In this document: positions 12,730 to 24,200 of the stretch, piece after piece
Position numbering within the stretch: the first letter of the stretch is position 1
Layout of the letters: each line of letters opens with the position of its first letter
From: Hormiphora californensis
Lineage: Eukaryota > Ctenophora > Tentaculata > Cydippida > Pleurobrachiidae
DNA length: 64,000 nt
Assembly: GCA_020137815.1 (NCBI GenBank)
Contig: CM035355.1
Location: forward strand, 533,451 to 597,450
Direction of reading: 5' to 3'
Notes under the pieces: generated by a model
Databases searched by the model: none
The model's input: the letters and a program-made list of their open reading frames with translations, nothing else
Told to the model about the DNA's origin: nothing
Translations under genes and position numbers: made by a program

Positions 12730-13770
12730 ATGGCCTCCAAGTTGGATCGTGCCTTCACTATCTGGCGGAATGGCGGCCCGGGCAACAGAGCTACTACTGC
12801 TGATTACAGCCGGCTGGAGATGTCCATCGTATCTACCTTGAGACGAGTCGGCGGGTACCCTGACCCTAACAAGGAAGGTGCCACGTTTGACCCGAACAAG
12901 CTGACCACCACCTATCTCTCTACTCTAGATACCAACAAGAAAGTTAGTTTTATTTCTGATATGGCGGGCTTGCTTTGGTATCGTGCTCTCCCTCTCAGTC
13001 GGTTAGCTAAGAAGAACTTGTCAGATGACATGCGATCGGTTCAGAACAGTTCTGTGTGTAGCGATGAATCAAAAGAGAAGGTAGAGAAGCTCATGGAGCA
13101 TCTTGACCACACCCGTGACCGTCTTGACAGTGCTACAGATTTGTTATTAGAACGTGATTCTAAGATCATTGAACTGCAATCAGAGATCAGTGCCCTGAAA
13201 GACTCGATCATATCCATGAAAGATACCATGCTAGAGAAGAGCGTGACCGCTGTACAGACAGTTGTAAAGGACGAGATTCAGAACTACTCGGCTGTTCTCC
13301 AGACAGCTGCTACTGCTGTGAACCAGACCTGCGTATCTGCCCTTGCTCCCAGCAAACTACGAACAGCGATTGCCAGCGCTTCAGTTGATCGTAGTAACAA
13401 CCTGATGGTGTATGGTCTGCCAGAGAGTGGTCAGCAAAGTGACAGTACTTTAGTCAAGGATCTATTTGAACATTTGTCTGAAGCACCAGTGTTATCAGAG
13501 GTGGCACGACTTGGTAAGAGAGGTGGTGAGGGAGTGCGGCCAGTACGGGTGGTGCTGAGGAACAGAGAGATTGCTAGGAATATTTTGGGGAAATCAGCGA
13601 CGCTGAAGAACTCTGACCAGTATCAGTCAGTGTTTGTTGCACCGGACAGATCAGTAGAAGAGAGAGCAGAGAGAAAAGAATTAGTTAGTAAACTGAGAGA
13701 GAGAAGAGAAAATGAACCTGATAAAGTGTGGAGGATTAGAAAAGGCTATATTGTAGAGAGTGAGACGTGA
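12730..13770 (+). CDS. LINE ORF1-like nucleic-acid-binding protein, 346 aa
   Basis: The start is the ATG in AGCATGGCC, which has a good initiation context. The frame is open further upstream only across the 30-bp repeats. In order there are: a charged N-terminal region (1-110), a heptad-rich coiled coil (about 110-175, SKEKVEKLMEHLDHTRDRL onward), a linker, an RRM-like segment from about 222 (NLMVYGLPES, then VARLGKR and RPVRVVL), and a basic C-terminal domain (YQSVFVAPDRS, ELVSKLRERRENEPDKVWRI). This is the ORF1p plan of non-LTR retrotransposons: a coiled coil for trimerisation, then RRM and CTD for RNA binding. The frame is intact over its whole length, which suggests recent insertion or retained function. 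The exact clade was not determined. Confidence 0.8.
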   Translation: MASKLDRAFTIWRNGGPGNRATTADYSRLEMSIVSTLRRVGGYPDPNKEGATFDPNKLTTTYLSTLDTNKKVSFISDMAGLLWYRALPLSRLAKKNLSDDMRSVQNSSVCSDESKEKVEKLMEHLDHTRDRLDSATDLLLERDSKIIELQSEISALKDSIISMKDTMLEKSVTAVQTVVKDEIQNYSAVLQTAATAVNQTCVSALAPSKLRTAIASASVDRSNNLMVYGLPESGQQSDSTLVKDLFEHLSEAPVLSEVARLGKRGGEGVRPVRVVLRNREIARNILGKSATLKNSDQYQSVFVAPDRSVEERAERKELVSKLRERRENEPDKVWRIRKGYIVESET

Positions 13771-14039
13771 GAAGTGTTACGAGAGATTAGAGAAATAGAG
13801 TTTAATGAGTTTGAGATACGGATTTATGTTATATAATTTTTTCATGGTTTTCAGTTTTGTAAAGACATAGTGGGGACCAGGGTGGGGTAACAGGTTCAAA
13901 GCACACATAAGACCTAACCGTCTTCGTGCTGACGACCCTGTTACGCCACCCTGAATCCTCACTCAGTTTGGTCTGTGTGGCTGGTTTGCTTCCTATTATA
14001 TATGATTATTTCGGCGCAATGCCACTGCCAGCGGCAGTT

Positions 14040-14073
14040 TTGATTGATTTGATTGATTGATTGATTGATTGAC
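14040..14073. repeat. (TTGA)n 3' tail of the retroelement
   Basis: GATT repeated about eight times right after GGCAGTTTTGATTGATTT. Simple tetranucleotide tails of this kind mark the 3' ends of several non-LTR retrotransposon clades. Confidence 0.75.
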
Positions 14074-14972
14074 CAATCCCCAGCCACTGTGTTAATTCTA
14101 GTGTTGTATTGTTTCTATTCTCATATATCGTAAAACTACCTAAAACTATCCACATCCACAGCGACAGCATGAACACCTAGCGTGATAGACCCAGCTAAGA
14201 TCAGCATACATGGTACTAATGTCAGCACACATGGTACAAAGGGGGTTTACAACAGGTCACAGTGAGACTTACACAGGACAGGGACGGTGAAGGGACCGGA
14301 GGTTATATCGGTTGCTCAGTTCGTGGTCCATATTGCTATTTGCAGAGAGGTAACGGGGTAGGGTGGTGTGTGTAAATAATATGGAGATACAAATGGAGTG
14401 AGATGAGTACAAAATGTGAACAACTAATAAAAAAGAAAATAGAATTATCAACCGGGTTGGGCGGTAAAAGCAAATACTTACTGCTGGATCTGGACTTCCT
14501 GTTTAATTTCTACCATGTCTTGAAAAATGAGCTACTGCAAAAGATGGTAAGATTAGGGAAAATCGCTGTGTTGAAATAACAAACTATCAGATAATTTCGA
14601 ATAACAACTCGTCAAGTCTCTAACTAGTGAGAGCTTTTATAGTAGCCCACCAAGTATCGCAAAGCTGCTGTGAGTGAACTTGGTAAACAGTTCACTGTAG
14701 ACGGAGATGGAGAGAAATGTTGGGAGAATCAGAGAGAGAAAGAGAGAGGGGGAGAGATAGAAATGTAGACATGTCAACACTGGGAAAACGCTACAGAACG
14801 GAAGCGTTAAAACTCAGAAGGCATAGCGAGAGATGACCTAGGAAAGGCTCCCTATAGACAAGGTAGACAGGTTACTAACTGACAAGGTCTCGTGACGTGG
14901 GTGTTCAACCCCCAATAGTGAGCATAATTCAACACAAAGGAAGGGAGTAATTGGAATACAAAAGGAAGTCCA
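14074..14972. other. non-coding stretch
   Basis: No recognisable gene. A short purine-rich GAGAGA patch is at about 14728-14760. Confidence 0.4.
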
Positions 14973-15992
14973 ACGCCCTTTAGTAAGGGACCGGAACCCC
15001 ATTTTATGCCCTGATTAGGAAATTTTTTTAGACCAGCTAATTCCTTCACCAATGTGTTCCCAAGGGTCTCCCTTAACACCACAGAAAACCCTAAAATCCA
15101 GTGAGCGGTGGAACACCCTCATTTCCGGGTGGGCGTGGTACCTGTATTTTCAGCCTGAGGCCAAAAACCTAAGTACCCTTAAAATGGGAGTAGAGATAAA
15201 ATCGAGGGCACTAAAGTGATCAGCGCCCTCGCATTAGTGGGGGTAGGTACCGGAATTAAGTCTCTATCTCATCTGGTTAATTAAATAATTGGATAATTAG
15301 GTATGCGCATAAACGTTTTTTGGCTATATGGCTATAGCCATTTAGGAATGGTTTAGAGACTTTTCACTGGTGTCATTTTGTTCAGAAGAAAATTCTAGAG
15401 AGAAGTTGTAGAAAAATTTAGGGCCTATCTCTTACCGTTTTGCCGTTATTTACGGTAAAAGAATGCCAAATTAGTCGAAAAAGCCAAAAATCGAGTTAAT
15501 TGGCATTCGTTTACCGCAAATAACGGCAAAATGGTAAGAGATAGGCCCTAAATTTTTCCACAACTTCTCTCTAGAATTTTCTTTTGAACAAAATGACACC
15601 AGTGAAAAGTCTCTAAACCATTCCTAAATGGCTATAGCCATATAGCCAAAAAACGGTTATGCGCATACCTAATTATCCAATTATCTAATTAACCAGATGA
15701 GATAGAGACTTAATTCCGGCACCTACCCCCACTAATGCGAGGGCGCTGATCACTTTAGTGCCCTCGATTTTATCTCTACTCCCATTTTAAGGGTACTTAG
15801 GTTTTTGGCCTCAGGCTGAAAATACAGGTACCACGCCCACCCGGAAATGAGGGTGTTCCACCGCTCACCGGATTTTAGGGTTTTCTGTGGTGTTAAGGGA
15901 GACCCTTGGGAACACATTGGTGAAGGAATTAGCTGGTCTAAAAAAATTTCCTAATCATAGGGCTCCGGTCCCTAACTACTTTGCATTCGGGC
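14973..15992. mobile_element. 1-kb foldback element
   Basis: The left arm (about 14973-15476) is repeated inverted in the right arm (about 15500-15992). It includes GTAGGTACCGGAATTAAGTC / GACTTAATTCCGGCACCTAC and AGAGATAGGCCCTAAATTTT. Differences are a few single bases and small indels. The spacer is only about 25 bp (around AGCCAAAAATCGAGTTAA). No ORF with a recognisable domain is present. It could be a non-autonomous DNA transposon or an inverted duplication; no target-site duplication was confirmed. Confidence 0.75.
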
Positions 15993-16230
15993 GATCTTTG
16001 ATTCTTTGAAAGTGTATACTGAAGATATTGACCTTGGTTAACAATTTAAAAGTCATGTTTGGACAAGCGATGAAAGGGCATTTGGTTCACAATAAAGAAT
16101 GAGAGATGTTTGGGTATCAAATTCCTAACTGAGTATCGGCTCAGTAACACCGCACAGTCGGTACCTGGACCACAAGCAGAATTTGGTAAAATTAAAAACA
16201 TTAGTAGAGGGGTTGTAGCACCGGGAGGTA

Positions 16231-16500
16231 ATGAGTAAACACACACACGCATTGAGCAAGCTCAATGTTTAGCTATTCTCCGGCTGGGTATAGGGCTGAG
16301 GTACTGGCAAGATATAGTAGGATCGCTACTGCCCACATATATATACCTGTGACCCCCCAACCTTTTAAACTTGTATATCCGAATAAACTTGACATGTGGG
16401 CAGTAGCGATCCTACTATATCTTGCCAGTACCTCAGCCCTATACCCAGCCGGAGAATAGCTAAACATTGAGCTTGCTCAATGCGTGTGTGTGTTTACTCA
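16231..16500. repeat. perfect 108-bp inverted repeat
   Basis: Positions 16231-16338 and 16393-16500 are exact reverse complements as far as I can read. They begin TGAGTAAACACACACACGCA and end ATGTGGGCAGTAGC read inward. A 54-bp spacer separates them. The same 25-residue peptide appears on both strands because of the symmetry and is not a gene. Perfect identity implies a recent origin, gene conversion or an assembly artefact. Confidence 0.88.
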
Positions 16501-17215
16501 AAAATTAAAAACAATTTTCAAGCTCATATCATAAACTGCAGATTCAATTGACCAGTGATCACCGCTTACATGAGTGATCAATGATCAATGACCATTGACC
16601 GGTAAGCGGAGTTTCAGTAGTCAGTAGCTAGTCAGGGCTTCGGCCCGAAACCTTCGGAGTTCGGGGCTCGGGCCGATGTATCAGCTTCGAATTTTGGAGT
16701 CTAAAACACATGATCGACATTAGTCATCTATAATACAGGACTAAGAACGTTATACGTGAAAAATTACCTTCATATTGCTAATTGCCATGATGGGGGCTGC
16801 GAACGACAGTTGATCCCAAAATTCGTGTTGTTTTTTTTTCACTTCAAGAAAACGACAAATCTTTTAAATTATTTTTAAAACACTGGAAACTTTGCGCGCG
16901 CACTAAATATCTGTCAAAAACGCGCGGTTTAAAGCCGCATCGTGAGACAAAATTTACCGCACATTCCATTCCCATGGGAAAACTAAAAAACGCCATTCAA
17001 AATATGAAACTATTAAGGTCAGAAAATTAATTTTATAGCCTAACATAACATCCAGAAACATTTAATAAAACCAAAACCGAAGTACAAGACATGAGTGTCA
17101 CTGTATGCCATGCCGCCATGATCAGCCCTGATCTACTCAGTACACTATCAAATCAAAACTGTGCCGAATTGAAGTCGTCACTGCCACTGCCAGAATATAA
17201 GAGTCTCGATCTCTC
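16501..17215. other. 3' flank of the myotubularin gene
   Basis: No gene. There is a patch of overlapping TGATCA/TGACC motifs at about 16550-16605 and GCGCGC-containing sequence near 16890-16930. No clear minus-strand polyadenylation signal was found immediately downstream of the stop at 17216. Confidence 0.4.
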
Positions 17216-18221
17216 TCACTTGCCAGAGTGTTCTCTGTAGCACTTAACACAAACTAACGCTGGACTCACCAAATTCTTATCCGGCACACAAATCTTATTC
17301 TTGGCACAATTCCCACAAAACACATTCCCACACAACCGACAATGGTGCCTCATCCTCAGTTTCAAAGCAGAGAACTTCTCTTTACAGTTGTGACAGTTAG
17401 GGGCATCACTGTCTCTCACCCAAACCACTGCATCACCCTTCTCAGGCTCATTCTGGTCCCTCCACAGATCATATCTCAGATAGTTCTCCTTCCAGAGCAA
17501 CATGTGGCGAAGGGAGACCCGGGGAGAGAGGGGAGATTGTGTCTCCTGGTAGAGAGGGTTAGTTAGATCATCTCTCATTCCATCCAGGATGTCCCAGATG
17601 GGAAGAAGATGGGAGTGTGTTCGTTCAGAGGGACAGTTACGAAGGAACGAGCTGGTCCATCCACTGCCGTGTAGGTCAAACAAAACGAGAAGGAGCTGTG
17701 AAGTGAACTGGAAGTACCGTCCAAATTGTGACATGATCTGATACATGCCATCCAAGAATAGGGAGAATATTGGTGATCTTTGGTCAGCGTGCCCTAATCC
17801 TAATCGATCGTGAAAACGATGCCCAAAACTCAGCCATTCCCGCTCTATCAGCACTTGTATTCCCTCATGAGTCCTATAATAAGGGTCCACTAGAATCAGG
17901 CCTAGAGATGTCAACTGGCTGGTCCTGTCCCACCCGTCAGAACAATGGACCAGGGCTGGGCCCCCAGCAGCCAGGTGATGGGATACCTGGACGGCTCCAG
18001 ATAACATGCCACTAACATGCCCCAACCATCCAGTGTGCTCCAACCTACTCAGTGACTTCCCCTGACACCGGGTACTACACAGGGCCGTTAGTTTGTTACT
18101 ACTCTCTCTGATCGCGTGGATGTTGGCCATATCCAGATAGGTTAGTTTTGTGTTCCGATAGTTATCAGTATTTTCAGTTCCTTTTCCCTTCATCTTGTTC
18201 CCTTCTGCCGCTATCCGGGAC
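17216..18221 (-). CDS. terminal exon: phosphatase core and FYVE domain
   Basis: This 1-kb exon begins in phase after ...CTCCCCAG and completes the motif DAR|SRIAAEGNK. It holds the P-loop CSDGWDRT, the conserved LVDPYYRTHEG and EREWLSFGHRF segments, and SPIFSLFLDGMYQ. At the C-terminus is a FYVE zinc finger: WVRD, four CxxC pairs (CHNC, CRLC, CGNC, CVKC) and RMRHHCR. The FYVE has the WxxD and basic HHCR features for PI3P binding, but the usual RVC is LVCVKC. The stop TGA is at 17218-17216, 17 residues after the last zinc ligand region, so no long tail follows. An active phosphatase is expected. Confidence 0.9.
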
Positions 18222-21200
18222 CTGGGGAGAGAGGTAGTTGTTGAGTGTGTGTGAGGGGAAGGGGATGGTTTCATGAGGTTGGGAGGCGGGTGTAGGCCGT
18301 AGGGGTATGGTATTGAATTGTTCAAACTCCTAAAAGGGGTCTAAAACATTTCATGACTAGATAAAATTAGTTAAACTCTCACAGTTTTTACCTTGCATCG
18401 AATATGACCAATGGTAAGTTCCCTCCATCATCATCACGTCTCTGAGCGGACAACTCCTGGACATGCGCCAGCAGCTCTTCGTCCTCAGTACAATTCTTCT
18501 TTAGGATTCCAGTCCGGGGCTGGGCGCTTCTCATTAGGATGGCCCCCGTGCTGGGATTCTGCCAACTCAGCGCTGGCATCCGCCCTTTTGATCTGGGAGA
18601 GTTGGAATGTTAATTGGGAGAGAAACCTACTTGATCAAAACCCATATGAGTCATGACCATGATACCATAATAATAACCCTATACCATGATGGTCCTCGCG
18701 TAATTTCCCCTCTAAAACTCGTGTTTTTAACCCACCTAAATCCTCGAACTGAATCAAGGAGGGCCACAGTGGCAGACCTCCGTGGCACGTAGAATGTGGG
18801 GGGATATGATTTACACAGGTTATACTCCGTGTTATCAACTTTAGCCCATGCTAACATACCACCTGTAACAATCATATTGGGTTTTTGTCTATCTAGGTCT
18901 TGAGATAAAACTACAATTTAGAATGTGATAAATACTTGTCATACTAAATAACTTTATCTGTAACATCAGGATAGTCAAAAGATAATCATACCTTGTCGCT
19001 TGTTGTCCCCAACGAGGCAAGATTTAACCGCCTGGACCTTTCTCTTGGACCCAACCTCACCCTCATCACCATCACTAGCTCTGTTGAGGTGACAAGGCTG
19101 AAACTGTGGGGCGTTCTTCTTATGGAATGCTATCCTCCACTTTAGACTTTTCATTTGAAGTGTAGAGTCAGGGTAGCTTCGGTGAAATATCCTGGCATCT
19201 CGAGTCAATGTGACCTCTTTACCACGTGATACCGTCTGAAGGCGAGGGGTGTTTAGAGACAGAGAATACTGACATAAGTTATTGACTAACACTAATTGCT
19301 GAATGTTGATTTTAAATGAATTAACTGCAAAAGAAATATCAATAGAACTTCATTATGATTATAGATTTACACGTACCCCTTTGAGATATGATTTGAAACT
19401 GGAAATGCTGGAGCCGGTGTAGTTTCTATCGCGGGCTATATCCTCGTCCAATAAATCCACACTGTCAACAGAACCAGCATCTGTAAAAACATTGGGATTT
19501 ATTTTATAAAGGAGATTGTTTGTAACTGAGCTTTTTACATAATTCGAATAGGAAGGGGGGGGGTCCGAATGCATTATTTCTTCTTCCTACACTCACGATC
19601 ACGAGATCTCGTTCATTCTTCCTTTGCTTGTGACTCAGATCAACCTTAACTCAATTTGCCTTTATTTGGGGGGCTTTGTTTGTGTGTAGACTTGAGAATA
19701 TGAGCTATGTTCTTTATATCTGACTCATTTGATAATATAGTTCAAATCTAACTTCTTTCATTCATCTAGTGATACAAATAATGTATGTTCCACAAGACAT
19801 TGGAACCTGCTACCTCGATCTTCCTGGACTAAATGACCTGACTCTGCTTGCTGCGGATGGTAGAACCGTCAAGGCTAACTCCTTCGTTCTATCTGCTAAC
19901 AGTTCTGTTATAAAAGAAACCGTTAACGGAAGAGAAGCTGCTAGGCAAATAGAAATTGACCTATCCGAGTTTTCTGAAGAGACAGTGAGGAAGTTGGTCT
20001 GGTGTTGCTATACTGGACTTCGCTATACGGGGGAGGGTGTAACTGAAGTTGAGAAACTGGCTGACTTTCTTGAGGTGAACTGGTATAAAAAGGGGTGGAA
20101 AGAAAGACTGGGCGACTTCCTCAAAATCAAATGGCTTTGCCAAAGTGAAACACCAAAACTCCAGCTTCCCCAAAATTTCGGCGCCGAAAACCTTGAAGTT
20201 GTTAGTCTTCTAGATCTTAAACTTGAGAATCTGGGTGGGAGAACGGTCGAAGCTAATTCATTTGTTATGGCTTGTAATAGTCCTGTCATCTATAAATTAG
20301 TTGGCGAAATGAATGAGACAGAGATTGACTTACAAGAATTCTCGGACAGTGCTGTCAACTGCTTTGTTTACTCGTGCTACACTGGCTCTGTTTCACAATT
20401 TCTAACTGAGGAATACTTTCGAGAGATCAACAAGCTAAGCATAGCCTTGAAAGTAGAATGGATACGAAGGGAATGTCTTATTTTCTACTGCAAACTCTCT
20501 GCAAACTTGACCAACTCTCTCGAGAATGCCCTGTTCCTTTTTGAAGAAGCGGCATTTCTGATGAAAGAAGCAGGAAGTATAGGTAGACAGTTTCAAGAAG
20601 CCCTTGATATTGTCCTACAATCGTATCCTGATCTGCGATTGAGGGTTGTTGAGAGTTTCATGTCCCGGGATCTAGCGAATGAGCACTACTCTAAAGCAGA
20701 TCTCTGTGTTCTAATAGCACGAGACTCGACCCCGGTCATATTTAGGCATCTCATCGGTATATTTGCGAGTAAGACTCCACCTTTTTTGTTAAACGAATGT
20801 GAGAAAAGACTGTTGGACAAAGATGCGCTATCAAAATGCTCATCTCTTGAGCAAGAAGTCTACCATGAATTCTTCAAGATTTTAAATCATGATTTGGACA
20901 AAGAAGAAATTGGTTTTGTTATAAAAGTCCTACAAAAAGGCCTTGCTGGAAAAAGAAATATAGTAGAGGATATTGAAGTCAAAGAAGAAATGAGTGTAGC
21001 GATTTCTAGAATTGTTCAGTTTCCAAAATGTTTAGACATCAATGTCTGGAGTTTTCGATTTAGCGATTTAAAAATTGTTTTAAGTCTCAAATTCTGCCAT
21101 TTGGTTGAAGTTATGTTTGAGATTTATTCCATACTTTGTGACGTTATCTTAGATCCAGATCTAGGGTTTTTTTCAATTATACTTAAGCTAATACGCCAAT

Positions 21201-24200
21201 CTCATTACCGGATGATTTACACAGGTATTCAAAATCAACAGCCTATAACTAGACTAAATATAATATCAATGATATTATTCTTAATTTGCTTATACAGTGA
21301 AATTTGCTTATACAGTGCATTTATACTGATTTTACTCCAGCCGGAGCAAATTATAGGTTTAATACTACCCTTATTGGTTCCATTTTCTTTAATATGCCTT
21401 ACAAACTTAGTTAAACGTCAAAAATCACTTTTGCAGATTATATTATCTCGAATTTGGGTAGTAATTTTCTGGTCAGTTAGTGTTTTAAACTTATTGATAT
21501 CCAAACTGTGTAAAAACCACAACCGAGTTATTGTATCTGATAAGATAGAGGGAGATATTAGCCGGAAATATTTTAATATATGTTTAGATCTGCAGGGTGA
21601 TTGTAAGAAACTCCCTACCTCTTCTACCAATCGGTGCAGTATTGCAGTTAAGATTACTACTTGCTTTGTAGACGATTGGCCGAATGCAAAAATTCAGTTG
21701 TGTGACGATAAAGAATTTCTTTTTGAGCACCAGAGAGAGACGTGTTTACACCAGGACCAGTCAATTATTGAAACAATGTTTGTTCGAGTGGGTGGTCGGG
21801 CGATAACGGCCCGATTTCCGGGGCTTCCCGACCCAAACTTGGCTAAAGAACTGAACCCGGGAAGAAAGACTTGGTATACGAACCCTGAAGGGCAATTGGA
21901 GCTATTCTGGCTTCCAATGATCCCCAAAGAGTTCGATACACCACCGCCATAAGTGAATCTCTTGATGCAAATGCAACCACAGTTTTTAGCATGATAACTT
22001 ATTATATAAAGCTCGAGAAGATATTTTTCGTTTATGACACGGGAACTGGTTTTAGCTGATGAGAAATGAGCTGAATTTTTATTCTCCCTATCAAATGAGT
22101 TTGAATTGTTAAACAAGGATTATTGGATTATGTATTCATACATAATGCGGTGTTTCCTTGGTACCATTGCCACCTATTCACGCTTCGCTAGTAAAAAGGC
22201 ACCATTCAATAGGGGCAGATCAATTTGCCTTTATTTGGGTCTTTGTTTGTCACCATGTGTAGACTTGAGAATATGAGTTATGTTGCGTATATCTGACTCA
22301 TTTGATGTGTTATAGTTCAAATCTAACTTATTTCATCCATCTAGTGATACAAATAATGTATGTTCCACAAGACATTGGAACCTGCTACCTCGATCTTCCT
22401 GGACTAAATGACCTGACTCTGCTTGCTGCGGATGGTAGAACCGTCAAGGCTAACTCCTTCGTTCTATTTGCCAACAGTTCTTTTATCAAAGAAACCATTA
22501 ACAGAAGGGAAGCTGCTAGGCAAATAGAAATTGACCTAACTGAGTTTTCTGAAGAGACAGTGAAGAAGTTGATTTGGTGTTGCTACACTGGAATTCAGTA
22601 CAGGGATGATACACTTAATGTTGCGGAACTGGCTGATTTTCTTAAGGTGAAATGGTTTCAGCGAGAGGACATGGCAACACGCAATTTCAAAGTGCCCCAA
22701 AACTTCGGAGCTGATAATCTTCAATGCTTCGGATTACAAGATCTTAAACTTGAGACTCTGGGTGGGAGAACGGTCGAAGTTAGTTCTTTTGTTATGGCCT
22801 GTAATAGCCCTATAATCTGTGAATTATTTGGCGAAATGAATGAGACAGAGATTGACTTACAAGAATTCTCGGTCTGTGCTGTCAACTGCTTTGTTTACTC
22901 GTGCTACACTGGCTGTGTGAAACAATTTCTAACTGAGGAATACTTTCGAGAGATCAACAAGCTAAGCATAGCCTTGAAAGTAGAATGGATCCGGAGAGAA
23001 TGTCTTGTTTTCTACTGCAAACTCTCAGCAAACTTGACCAACTCTCTCGAGAATGCACTATTCCTTTTTGAAGAAGCCGCATTTCTGATGAAAGAGGCAG
23101 GGAGTATAGGTAGACAGTTTCAAGAGGCCCTTGATATTGGCCTACAATCGTATCCTGATCTGCGATTGAGGGTTGTTAAGAGTTTCATGTCCCGGGATCT
23201 AGCGAATGAATCAACCGCTAAAGCAGATCTATGCATTCAACTGGCACAAGACTCACCAGCTATAATTGAAGTTATTTACAAACGGCTTATCGATATCCTA
23301 TCCAACAAAACTCAACCATTCACTCTGAACGAATGTGAAACGAGATTCATAAATTATGAAACTCTAGAATATTGCGAGATTTTTCGTCCAGGCGTATATT
23401 ATGAGTTTATTAATGTGTATTATTCGGGAACATGCGACGAAGTTATAAGGATGGGATTTGGTATGCCAGGCAGGGGGTTAACAGTGAACAGAAAAGCAGC
23501 CGACGAAACCGAAATTAAAGATAAGATGGAGTGGGAAATATCTCAAATCGTTCAGTTTCCAATTAACTTCAAATTTCACGTTTGGAGTTTTCCAGGGATA
23601 AATCTACTGACCTTACGAAAGAGTCTCAGTCATCATCAATTTGTTGAAGCCATGTATGAAGTTAACTCAATTGTAAGTGAAAATTATCTCGGGCCAGACG
23701 TAGGCTTACTGCGAACCTTGTATGAAGGTTGTACACTTGAATTATATTGTAGATTTTGTAGATTCATTATTTTGTTCCTTACTGGTCATTATTTAGTGGG
23801 GAACAGTCGAAACTTTCGTTCCTCGGTGAAACCAATAGTAGAATTTTGGGAAGCGTGTGTGACCCTACTTTTCGTCACATTAACTCTGTGGATTTTCTTT
23901 AAAGTGTGTATTTCACTTGACATTTATTTGGGTACCGTCGGAGGGATAGAACCAAGTTTTCTTGAAGAAATTTTTGAATTTTTATCAAGTATGCTGTTAA
24001 TCTACATACTAACAATTTATTCCGTCGATTTCGTATTGACATATAATAATTACACACATTCTCGAATTTGGATAGGGATTTTTTGGCTGGTGAAGATGTA
24101 TAACGCAGTTAGATCCAAACTGTGTAACAAACCAAGCCGAGTTGTTGTATCTGATGAGATAGAGGGAGAGAGCCGGCAACATTTTAATATCTGTTTGGAT

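Larger units (their letters stand above)
12491..14073 (+). mobile_element. ORF1-only non-LTR (LINE-derived) retroelement
   Basis: The unit consists of a 5' tandem array, a complete ORF1-type gene (12730-13770), about 270 bp of 3' sequence and a (TTGA)n-like tail at about 14040-14073. No reverse transcriptase or endonuclease frame lies between ORF1 and the tail. The layout resembles HAL1-type elements of vertebrates, which keep ORF1 and rely on ORF2 supplied in trans. The 5' boundary is uncertain, and no target-site duplication was identified by eye. Confidence 0.65.

Noticed and set aside
16265-16467. Identical peptides (MFSYSPAGYRAEV...) on both strands
   Set aside because: A direct consequence of the perfect inverted repeat; short, with no domain.
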